The translations under genes were made by a program, and so were the position numbers. Of a DNA stretch of 64,000 bases, positions 1 to 7,173 are shown one piece after another. Each line of letters begins with the position of its first letter. Positions within the stretch are counted from its first letter, which is position 1. This DNA comes from Streptomyces sedi (GTDB lineage: Bacteria; Actinomycetota; Actinomycetes; Streptomycetales; Streptomycetaceae). The notes beneath the pieces are model-generated. The model did no database searches. It was not told the DNA's origin and was given only the letters and a program-made list of their open reading frames with translations. Location of the stretch: NCBI RefSeq assembly GCF_006335015.1, contig NZ_VDGT01000009.1, positions 1 through 64,000 on the forward strand, read 5' to 3'.

Positions 1-394
1 GTAGTCGACCTCCACCCGGCGGACGGTTGCCCGCGCAGTTCCCCGCGCCCCCACACAACCCGCCGGCGGCCCGCAGACAACAACCGTCCAAGCCGCAACA
101 ACCCCAGGGGCGCGGGGAACTGCGCGGTGCACCCGAGCCGGGCCGCAGACGACAACGGCCCTAGCCGGACCGGTACGTAGTCGACCTCCACCCGGCGGAC
201 GGTTGCCCGCGCAGTTCCCCGCGCCCCCACACAACCCGCCGGCGGCCCGCAGACAACAACCGTCCAAGCCGCAACAACCCCAGGGGCGCGGGGAACTGCG
301 CGGCGCACCCGAACCGGGCCGCAGACGACAACCGCCCAAGCCACAACGGCGCGTAGTCGACCTCCACCCGGCGGACGGTTGCCCGCGCAGTTCC
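1..394. repeat. Tandem array of a 176-bp hairpin-containing repeat (about 2.2 copies)
   Basis: Copies begin at 1, 177 and 353, giving an exact 176-bp period; the third is cut off at the stop codon of the bluB-cobT gene (395). Each full unit holds a long inverted repeat. In copy 1 a 19-nt arm at 33-51 (GCGCAGTTCCCCGCGCCCC) pairs perfectly with 107-125, with a 55-nt spacer. Copies differ by only a few substitutions towards their ends, so the duplication is recent or homogenised. There is no credible ORF inside. The same hairpin family recurs near 16345, 26230-26700 and, in part, 63690-63745. It could act as a 3'-end stabiliser, terminator or REP-like element; this is inference. Confidence 0.9.
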
Positions 395-3013
395 CTAGTT
401 CTTGTCCGTGACGCCCGCCGAGTCGAACGTCGCGACCTGACGCATCGCGCGGGCCACGCTCTGCACCACCGGCAGCGCCAACAACGCGCCGCTGCCCTCG
501 CCGAGGCGCAGGTCGAGGTCGATCATCGGGCGCAGGCCGAGCGCCGTGAGCGCCGCCTGGTGGCCGGGCTCCGAGCTGCGGTGCCCCGCGACGCAGACCG
601 AGACCGCCTCCGGCGCGATGGCGCGGGCCGCCAGCGCGGCGGCGCCGGCGCTCACGCCGTCCAGCAGCACCGGGACGCGCTGCGCCGCGCCGCCCAGGAT
701 CAGGCCGGCGAGCGCCGCGTGTTCGAGCCCGCCGACGGCGGCCAGCACGCCCAACGGGTCGCCGGGGTCCGGCTGGTGGAGTTGGAGCGCGCGGCGGACG
801 ATGTCCACCTTGCGGGCGTGGGTCTCGTCGTCGACCCCGCTGCCGCGCCCGGTGACCTCGGCGGCCTCGGCGCCGGTGAACGCGGCGACCAGCGCCGCCG
901 CCGGCGTCGTGTTGGCGACTCCCATCTCGCCGGTGAGCAGCGCGAGGTTGCCGGCCGACACCAGGTCGCGGGCGATCTCGATGCCGATCTCGACGGCGCG
1001 CAGCGCCTCGTCACGGGTCATCGCGGGGCCGATGCTGAGGTCGTTGGTGCCGGGCCTGACCCGGCGCGGGATCAGCCCCTGCATCGGCGGCAGTTCGTCC
1101 CTGACGCCCACGTCGATGACGCAGACCTCAGCGCCGACCTGCGCGGCGAACGCGTTGCAGACCGCTCCCCCGCCGAGGAAGTTGGCCACCATCTGGCCGG
1201 TGACCTCCTGCGGCCACGGGGTGACGCCCTGGGCGTGGACCCCGTGGTCGGCGGCGAAGATCGCCAGGGCCGCGGGCTCCGGCACGGGCGGCGGGCAGCT
1301 GCGGGAGAGGCCGCACAGCTGCGCGGAGATGACCTCCAGCGCGCCGAGCGAGCCGGCCGGCTTGGTCATCCGCTTCTGGCGTTCCCATGCCTCGCCGAGC
1401 GCCTGGGCGTCCAGCGGGCGGATCTCGGCCAGCGTCTCGCTCAGCAGGTCGTGCGGCTCCGCGCCGGGCAGGGCCCGGCGGCCGTAGGACTCCTCGTGGA
1501 CGACCCAGGACAGCGGCCGGCGATGCGTCCAACCGCCCTGGCCCTGCTCGGCCTCCTCGGGGAAGGTGTCGACATAGCCGACGCACAGGTAGGCGACGAC
1601 CTCAAGGTGCTCGGGCAGGCCCAGGGTGTGGACCAGTTCGCGTTCGTCGAAGAACCCGATCCAGCCCACGCCCAGGCCCTCGGCGCGGGCGGCGAGCCAG
1701 AGGTTCTCGACGGCGAGCGCCGAGGAGTAGGGCGTGGTCTGGGGCTGCGGGTGCCAGCCGTAGGTGTTGCGTCCGCCGCGGGTCGGGTCGGCGGTCACCA
1801 CGATGTTGACGGGGGTGTCGCGGATGGCGTCGACGCTGAGCTGGCGGTACTGCCGGGCCCTGGCCCTGCTCAGGGACTTGGCGTAGGAGTCGCGTTGCCG
1901 CCGGGCCAGCTCGTGGATGGTGGCGCGGGTCTCGGGGGACTTGATGAGCACGAAGTCCCAGGGCTGGGCCGGGCCGACGCTGGGCGCGCTGTGCGCGGCC
2001 TCCAGCACGCGCAGCAGCACCTCGGGGGGCACCTGGTCGGGGCGGAAGCCGTGGTGCACGTCGCGGCGGTCGCGCATCAGCCGGTGCACGGCGTCCCGTT
2101 CGGACTCCGGGTACCCGGCGACGGGCGCCTCGGCAGTGGCCTCGACGGGCTCGGCGGCGGCCGGCTCGGCGACGGCCGGCTCGGGCTGTGGGAGCGGCTC
2201 GGCCGGCGGCGGGGCGGCGACCACGACGGTCTCCGCGTCGACCGCCACGGGCGGCGCCGGTGCCGGTACGGCCGGCTGCTCCGGCCGCGGCTCGACGGGA
2301 GGCGCCGCCTGCGCGGGGACCTCGACCGGCTCGGCGGGAACGTCGACCTGTGCGGCGGGGGCCCCGTCCTCTTCGGGCTGGAGCGGCTCAGGTGCCGGCG
2401 CCGGCTCCGGCGCCGCCTCAGGCTCCGGAACGTCCTGCTCGGCCACGGGTGGCGCGGTCGGGGCCTCTTCCGCGGGGGCCTCTTCCGCGGGGGCCTGCGG
2501 CGCCGGAACGGCCTCCGTCTCGACGGCCGGCTCGGGCGCCGGAACGGGCTCGGCCGCCTCGGCCACCGCCGGCTCGGCGGCGGGCTCCGCGACCGGTTCG
2601 GCAACGGCGGGCCCCGGCTCAACCGGCTCGGCGACAGCGGGCGCCGGCTCGGCCACCGGCTCCGCCGGGGCCGCGCTCGCCGCTGACGGCTCGTCGGCAC
2701 GGGTCATCGGAACGTCCAGGTACTCCGGCTCCGTGGGGTGCGGGCCGGGGCCCGCCACCGGGCGGACGTTCTGCCGGGGCCGGGGCGCGGGTCGCACCGG
2801 CTGGGGCGGCGGCGCGGACGCCGACTCGCCCCAGGCGGCGGCGCTGCCGGGCATGAGCAGCTCCTCCTCCTCGGCCTCCTCGTCGTCGGCCACCGGGACA
2901 TGCCCCGCGACGGGCTGCCCCTGGTACGGGTAGGCGGCGGGAGTGGATGGCTCCAACCCGCCCGGCTGCTCCGGCTGTTCCCGCTCGGGAATCTCACCCG
3001 GGGCGTCCGTCAT
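395..3013 (-). CDS. cobT: BluB-CobT fusion: 5,6-dimethylbenzimidazole synthase + nicotinate-nucleotide:DMB phosphoribosyltransferase
   Basis: An 872-aa protein starting at ATG 3013 (GGTGG upstream). Residues 1 to about 300 are low-complexity Pro/Ala/Glu/Val repeats of the AEPVAEP kind. Residues about 300-515 are a nitroreductase-fold BluB domain with RRDVHHGF, matching the active-site Asp region of BluB, which turns reduced flavin into DMB. The last ~355 residues are CobT, which attaches DMB to nicotinate mononucleotide to give alpha-ribazole phosphate; the catalytic Glu lies in HRSSEPGH. Making and activating the cobalamin lower ligand is thus joined in one cytoplasmic protein. cobL lies 164 bp upstream on the same strand. 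BluB and CobT domains are clear; the role of the long disordered N-terminus is unknown. Confidence 0.93.
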   Translation of the reverse strand: MTDAPGEIPEREQPEQPGGLEPSTPAAYPYQGQPVAGHVPVADDEEAEEEELLMPGSAAAWGESASAPPPQPVRPAPRPRQNVRPVAGPGPHPTEPEYLDVPMTRADEPSAASAAPAEPVAEPAPAVAEPVEPGPAVAEPVAEPAAEPAVAEAAEPVPAPEPAVETEAVPAPQAPAEEAPAEEAPTAPPVAEQDVPEPEAAPEPAPAPEPLQPEEDGAPAAQVDVPAEPVEVPAQAAPPVEPRPEQPAVPAPAPPVAVDAETVVVAAPPPAEPLPQPEPAVAEPAAAEPVEATAEAPVAGYPESERDAVHRLMRDRRDVHHGFRPDQVPPEVLLRVLEAAHSAPSVGPAQPWDFVLIKSPETRATIHELARRQRDSYAKSLSRARARQYRQLSVDAIRDTPVNIVVTADPTRGGRNTYGWHPQPQTTPYSSALAVENLWLAARAEGLGVGWIGFFDERELVHTLGLPEHLEVVAYLCVGYVDTFPEEAEQGQGGWTHRRPLSWVVHEESYGRRALPGAEPHDLLSETLAEIRPLDAQALGEAWERQKRMTKPAGSLGALEVISAQLCGLSRSCPPPVPEPAALAIFAADHGVHAQGVTPWPQEVTGQMVANFLGGGAVCNAFAAQVGAEVCVIDVGVRDELPPMQGLIPRRVRPGTNDLSIGPAMTRDEALRAVEIGIEIARDLVSAGNLALLTGEMGVANTTPAAALVAAFTGAEAAEVTGRGSGVDDETHARKVDIVRRALQLHQPDPGDPLGVLAAVGGLEHAALAGLILGGAAQRVPVLLDGVSAGAAALAARAIAPEAVSVCVAGHRSSEPGHQAALTALGLRPMIDLDLRLGEGSGALLALPVVQSVARAMRQVATFDSAGVTDKN

Positions 3014-3110
3014 GCGTCCACCTCGCCCATCGCACGTGCTCCTTCCGTTGCCACATGCCGGACCAAGCGGGACGAAACCGCGCGGCCGGCCGATGGCACA
3101 ACGGTCGATC

Positions 3111-3116
3111 AGCCTA
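3111..3116 (-). promoter_or_regulatory. Possible -10 box (TAGGCT) of bluB-cobT
   Basis: On the minus strand the hexamer TAGGCT, preceded by CGGG, lies about 100 bp before the ATG. The same GGGTAGGCT string occurs before cobL at 4462-4470. No convincing -35 is seen. No cobalamin riboswitch B12-box was recognised in this 164-bp gap. Confidence 0.35.
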
Positions 3117-3177
3117 CCCGGGATGGGAGCACGGCCGGCCGCCGGGTGGGCGACTGACCCCGGATGATCCGCTTTTG

Positions 3178-4416
3178 TCAGGTCACCGACGACAACAGCC
3201 GCGCGGCGAGCAGAAAGACGACGCTCCGCCCGCGTTCCGACCAGTCCTGGGCGGCGAGTTCCACGGACTGGAGCAGCGTGCACTCCACCGTGTAGCCGGC
3301 GCCGGTGAGCACCCGTCCGGCCTCCTCGGCCTGGTCGCGGTTGATGGCGTGGGTGACGAGCCGTTGGGGTCGGCGGTCGGCGCAGGCGACCAGGACCCGT
3401 TGGCCGCCGCCGCCCACCCGGATCAGGTCCGGCTGCGGCAGGTCGGTCAGCACCTGGGGCGCCGCGCCCCGCACGCAGCTGACCTGGACGCCGACGCGGC
3501 GGGCCGTGGCCTCGGTGAGGGCGGCGGCGTTCGGGTCGCGGTCCACGGCGATGGCCGCCGCGCCCAGCCGGGCGGCCTCGATCGCGGTGAGCCCGTTGCC
3601 GCTGCCCACGTCCCACAGCAGGTCGCCGAAGCGCGGGCCGAGCGCGGCGAGTTCGAGGGCGCGCAGCCGGCGGTCGCGGCCCGCGCCCTCGCTGTCGGGG
3701 GCGGGCACCGGCTGGCCGTAGTCGGCCGGGTCCAGGCCCCAGCCGCGCGGGCCCTCGGGGACGTCGCCCGTGGCGAGCCCGGCGAGCCAGCTGCTGGTGC
3801 TGGAGTGGGGGACGTTGCCGCCGATGACGATGACCACGTTGGGGTCGCGCCAGCGGTGCTGGGGAACGCGGTCGGAGGTGAGGACGGAGACCCGTTCGTC
3901 GTCGGTGCCCAGCGACTCGCAGATCACGAAGGTGCGTTGCTCGGGCCCGAGGAGCAGCGCGATCTCTGTGGGGCCGGCGTCGGGCGAGGTGAGGACGGCG
4001 ACCTTGGGGTGGGCCCGGCAGACGTTGACCGCGCGGCGCAGGGTGCGTTCGCCGGCGACGACGATCCTGGCGTCGTCCCACGGCATCCCGGCGCGGGCGA
4101 ACGCGGCGGCGACGGCCGAGACGGCGGGCACGACCTCGACCTCCAGGCCGTGGGCCGGGGCGCGCAGGGCGCGGACCACGCCGAAGAAGCCGGGGTCGCC
4201 GTCGGCGAGCACGACGGCCGTGCCCCGGTGCGCGGCGATCCGCTCGGCGGCGAGGGTGAGGCTGCCCAGCACGACGCGTTCGGCGTGCGGGGGGATGCCC
4301 GGCAGGGCGAGGTGGCGGGGCGCGCCGGCTACCAGGGTCGCCGCCCTGAGGGCGGTCACTGCGGCCGGGGCGAGTGGCGACCCGTCCCATCCGATCACGG
4401 TGACGCGGTCGGCCAT
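3178..4416 (-). CDS. cobL: Precorrin-6Y C5,15-methyltransferase (decarboxylating), CbiE-CbiT type
   Basis: A 412-aa protein of the length expected for bifunctional CobL. The N-terminal half is a tetrapyrrole (SUMT-like) methylase, with the start motif VIGWDGSPL and a GDPGFFG loop near residue 75. The C-terminal half (from about residue 225) is a class I SAM methyltransferase with motif I DVGSGNG, corresponding to CbiT. It methylates C5 and C15 of the corrin ring and decarboxylates the acetate side chain at C12. It precedes bluB-cobT on the same strand, so an early and a late cobalamin step sit together. An AGGAG sequence lies upstream of the ATG. Confidence 0.95.
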   Translation of the reverse strand: MADRVTVIGWDGSPLAPAAVTALRAATLVAGAPRHLALPGIPPHAERVVLGSLTLAAERIAAHRGTAVVLADGDPGFFGVVRALRAPAHGLEVEVVPAVSAVAAAFARAGMPWDDARIVVAGERTLRRAVNVCRAHPKVAVLTSPDAGPTEIALLLGPEQRTFVICESLGTDDERVSVLTSDRVPQHRWRDPNVVIVIGGNVPHSSTSSWLAGLATGDVPEGPRGWGLDPADYGQPVPAPDSEGAGRDRRLRALELAALGPRFGDLLWDVGSGNGLTAIEAARLGAAAIAVDRDPNAAALTEATARRVGVQVSCVRGAAPQVLTDLPQPDLIRVGGGGQRVLVACADRRPQRLVTHAINRDQAEEAGRVLTGAGYTVECTLLQSVELAAQDWSERGRSVVFLLAARLLSSVT

Positions 4417-4461
4417 GGTCAGGGGTCTCCTGCGGGGCGAGCGTTGGGTGGACGGCAGTTG

Positions 4462-4467
4462 AGCCTA
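4462..4467 (-). promoter_or_regulatory. Possible -10 box (TAGGCT) of cobL
   Basis: The minus strand reads GGGGTAGGCTCAAC about 46 bp before the cobL ATG. The core is shared with the candidate -10 of bluB-cobT. The -35 is not clear. Confidence 0.35.
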
Positions 4468-4476
4468 CCCCGCCGT

Positions 4477-5094
4477 TCAGCCCTCGGTCGTCGCGTCCCC
4501 CGCGTCGCCCAGGTCCTCGACGTCCTCGGGGAGCAGGCCCCAGACGATCAGGTCGGTGCGGATGTCGGCCCAGCCGCCGTCCTCGGTGCGGGAACGCACT
4601 ATCAGCGCGTTGCGCAGCACGCCCTCGCTGATGCAGCCGATCTTCTGCGCGACCTGCTGGGAGGCGGTGTTGCCCGCGGCGGTGCGGAGTTCGAGGCGTT
4701 CGAACTTCTGGTCCCTGAAGAGCCACTGGGCGACCACCAGCACCGCCTCGGCGGCGTAGCCCTCTCCCCTGGCCCAGGGCGCCACCACGTAGCCGACCTC
4801 GGTGCTCAGCGTGCGCCAGTCGGTGTTCATCAGGTGGACGCTGCCCACCAGCCGGTGGGTGAGGTACTCGACGACGGCCAGCACGATGCCCCGGCCGCCG
4901 ACGCGTTCGGCGGGGGCTCTTCGGGTGATCCAGTCGTACGCCTCGCGGCGGGTGTAGGGGATGGGCGCGGAGGTCCAGGCGACGCTCAGCTCGTCGCTCA
5001 TCATCGCGGCCAGCTCGGGGGCGTCGGCCTCCTCGAACGGACGGAGGGTCAGGCGTTCTGTGCTGAGGGAGATGTCGGGGAAGGTGGGTGTCAT
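4477..5094 (-). CDS. GNAT acetyltransferase, RimJ/RimL type
   Basis: A 205-aa protein when started at the inner ATG (5094), which has GGAG seven bases upstream; the ATG at 5106 is the less likely start. The opening LSTERLTLRPFEEAD is the usual RimJ/RimL-like beginning. A region with EVGYVVAPWARGEGYAAEA follows, containing the acetyl-CoA binding motif A, and then ...NTASQQVAQKIGC, the usual motif-B helix. Such proteins acetylate protein N-termini or small amines; the substrate cannot be read from sequence. It is transcribed divergently from the Crp-like regulator, 158 bp away. Confidence 0.85.
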   Translation of the reverse strand: MTPTFPDISLSTERLTLRPFEEADAPELAAMMSDELSVAWTSAPIPYTRREAYDWITRRAPAERVGGRGIVLAVVEYLTHRLVGSVHLMNTDWRTLSTEVGYVVAPWARGEGYAAEAVLVVAQWLFRDQKFERLELRTAAGNTASQQVAQKIGCISEGVLRNALIVRSRTEDGGWADIRTDLIVWGLLPEDVEDLGDAGDATTEG

Positions 5095-5252
5095 ACGTCG
5101 CTCCATCGCCTGGCCTGGGATTCATGCCAAGCATGGCGCATCCCGTCTCGGCCCCGGCCGTCGGGCCCCGGCTGTGTGTCGCCGCGAAACGGGGTCCCCG
5201 CACGCTCCCACCCTCTACCCTGCTGCCCAGGACGAGCCCTGGAGGTCGTGCG

Positions 5253-5909
5253 GTGGCCCAAGACGCCCTGACACCCGAGCAGTTGGGGCTGCTCCACGGT
5301 GCGGGAAGCGAACGTTCGTGGGCGCGCGGGGAGGTGGTCGTCCTGGAGGGCGCCCCGGCGCGTGACGTGATCCTCGTCGAGTCGGGCCTGGTGAAGGTGA
5401 CGACGGTGTCGGCCAACGGCTACACCAGCGTGCTCGCGGTGCGCGGCCCGGGGGAGCTGCTGGGCGAGCTGTCCTGCCTGGACGGCGGGCCGCGTTCGGC
5501 GACGGTGACGGCGCTGGGCGCGGTGCGGGGCACGGTGGTTCCCGGCGAGAGGTTCCGGCGGCTGCTGGCGGCGCACGGCGCGCTGGCGCTCGCGGTGCTG
5601 CGCAGTGTCGCGGTGCGGCTGCGCGACTCGGACCGGCTGCGGGCCGAACACGGCGCCTACCCGGCGGGGGTGCGGGTGGCCGGGGTGCTGTGGGAGATGG
5701 CGGTGCGGCACGGGAGGCCGGTGGCCGGGCCGCCGGGGGCGCTGGCGGTGCGGGTGACGCAGCAGGAGCTGGCCGGCGCCGCCGGAACGTCGCGGGAGTC
5801 CCTGGTGCGGGCGCTGGGCGAGCTGGCGGCCGAGGGGCTGATCGTCCGCCGCCGGGGCCACACGGTGGTGGTGGACCTGGACGGGCTGCGGGACTGGCAC
5901 CGGGACTGA
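5253..5909 (+). CDS. Crp/Fnr-family transcriptional regulator
   Basis: A 218-aa protein when started at GTG 5253, which has GGAGG at 5241-5245; the open frame extends further 5' but without a good ribosome site. Residues ~10-125 form a cyclic-nucleotide-binding beta-roll (RSWARGEVVVLEGAPARD, and GELLGELSCLDGGPRSATVTA, the phosphate-binding-cassette region). Residues ~150-215 are a winged helix with the HTH VTQQELAGAAGTSRESLVRAL. The regulon and ligand are unknown, and the cassette lacks an obvious cAMP Arg-Ser pair in canonical spacing. The last 29 bp of the gene are duplicated just downstream. Confidence 0.88.
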   Translation: MAQDALTPEQLGLLHGAGSERSWARGEVVVLEGAPARDVILVESGLVKVTTVSANGYTSVLAVRGPGELLGELSCLDGGPRSATVTALGAVRGTVVPGERFRRLLAAHGALALAVLRSVAVRLRDSDRLRAEHGAYPAGVRVAGVLWEMAVRHGRPVAGPPGALAVRVTQQELAGAAGTSRESLVRALGELAAEGLIVRRRGHTVVVDLDGLRDWHRD

Positions 5910-5938
5910 ACGGGCTGCGGGACTGGCGACGGGACTGA
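5881..5938 (+). repeat. 29-bp tandem duplication of the 3' end of the Crp-like gene
   Basis: Two 29-bp units, 5881-5909 and 5910-5938, are identical but for two adjacent bases. Each ends in the stop codon TGA; a third partial copy starts at 5939. The second unit lies outside the gene. Confidence 0.9.
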
Positions 5939-6084
5939 ACGGGTGGGCGTCGACGCGTCATCTGACGCTGTGCGGGCGGGCGTCGAGCGGTGTGCTGGGG
6001 GTTGAGCGGGCGGGCCGGTCGACGACGGGGGGCGGCCCGCCTCGCTCGCGGAAGGGGTGTTCAGACGATCACGAGGGGAAGTTC

Positions 6085-7173
6085 ATGCCGGTCAAGTACA
6101 GGTACCACACGATCGTGGTCCTCGATGTCGAGGGCTTCGGGAGGCGTCCCAACACCGTCCAGTCCTGGCTGCGGGACCGGCTGCGCCAGCTGTGGGAGGA
6201 CGCGTTGGAGGGCGCCGGGATCGACTGGGAGGCGGGGCCGGCGCCCGAGGACCGCGGGGACGGCTGCGTTCTGCTGCTGCCGGGGACGGTGCCCAAGGAG
6301 GATGTCACCGGCCCCTTCGTGGAGCGGTTGCGGCACGGTCTGATCGCCCACGCGCGCACCAGCGGCGAGGCGGGCCGGATGCGGCTGCGGCTGGCGTTGC
6401 ACGGCGGCGAGGTCGGCCACGACGGTCACGGCTGGGTGGGCGCCGACCTCAACACCGCCTGCCGGATGGTGGACCACCAGCCGCTGCGGGACGCGTTGGC
6501 CTCGGTGCCGGAGGCGGAGATGGTGGTCGCGGTCTCGGACGAGTGGCACCGCAAGGTGATCAGCCACGCCCACCCGGGGATCGACGCGCGGGAGTACCGG
6601 CCGGTGCGGTTCGACGCCAAGGAGATCGTCGGCGAGGCGGTCTGGGTGCGGGTCCCCGGGCACGCGTGGTCGCCGCCGGCGCCGGTGGCGGGGGCCGATC
6701 CCCGCGCCGGCTGGTCGCGGCGCGCGCGGGCGGCGGAGGAGGAGTCGGGGAGGTCGGAGGAGTCGGGGACGCGGGGCACGCCCGGCGTGTACATCGAGAA
6801 CAACTCGGGCATCGGCTCCGTCCGCGACCTCCGTGACGGCGGGATCGGCGTGATGCACGGGTCGGTCCACCAGGTGTTCGGCGACCGCGCGGCCCGCCCC
6901 GCGGGGCGGGGCGACGAGCGGCTGGTGCGGGAACTGGAGGCGCTGCGCGGGCTGTTGAAGCAGTCCCTGGAGCGCGGGGACATCGACGACGGCACCTACC
7001 GGGACGCCGCGCACGAGCTGGACACGGCCGAGGGGTGCGCGGAGGCGGAGGACGGGGAGAGCCGGGGCACGCTCACCCGCGCCCTGGTGAAGCTCGGCGC
7101 GCTGGTCGCCGGCGTCGCCTCGGTCGCCGAGCCGGTGAGGCGGCTGGTCGAGACGCTGCGGGGTGGGGAGTGA
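6085..7173 (+). CDS. Class III cyclase-like domain protein with a Gly/Asn-rich amyloid-like motif
   Basis: A 362-aa soluble protein; ATG 6085 follows AGGGGAA. Residues 8-200 resemble a class III nucleotidyl cyclase fold: VVLDVEGF (Asp14) and DRGDGCVLLLP (GDG at 58-60) match the two metal-site strands. The usual substrate-specifying residues could not be confirmed, so it may be a degenerate sensor. A charged linker follows. Residues about 236-258 carry NNSGIGSV...DGGIGVMHG, which closely matches the N-terminus of the next protein. The tail is helical (ERLVRELEALRGLLKQSLERG). The stop codon overlaps the start of the next gene (GTGA), so the two are translationally coupled. Exact function is unknown; a regulator that signals by motif contact is my inference. 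Confidence 0.7.
   Translation: MPVKYRYHTIVVLDVEGFGRRPNTVQSWLRDRLRQLWEDALEGAGIDWEAGPAPEDRGDGCVLLLPGTVPKEDVTGPFVERLRHGLIAHARTSGEAGRMRLRLALHGGEVGHDGHGWVGADLNTACRMVDHQPLRDALASVPEAEMVVAVSDEWHRKVISHAHPGIDAREYRPVRFDAKEIVGEAVWVRVPGHAWSPPAPVAGADPRAGWSRRARAAEEESGRSEESGTRGTPGVYIENNSGIGSVRDLRDGGIGVMHGSVHQVFGDRAARPAGRGDERLVRELEALRGLLKQSLERGDIDDGTYRDAAHELDTAEGCAEAEDGESRGTLTRALVKLGALVAGVASVAEPVRRLVETLRGGE

Noticed and set aside
1..394. Insertion sequence
   Set aside because: No transposase frame, terminal repeats or target-site duplication; period and hairpin fit a tandem intergenic repeat.
203..2686. An 827-codon plus-strand frame opposite bluB-cobT
   Set aside because: Antisense shadow with Arg/Gly/Asp-rich composition; bluB-cobT has clear family motifs on the other strand.
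3014..3177. Cobalamin riboswitch upstream of bluB-cobT
   Set aside because: No B12-box-like GCCACTG/AGYCAGG core could be found, and the gap is short.
395..5416. A 1,673-codon open minus-strand frame spanning three genes
   Set aside because: Only its last 872 codons (from ATG 3013) show protein-family sequence; the rest is antisense or out of frame with cobL, the GNAT and the Crp-like gene, open because of high GC.
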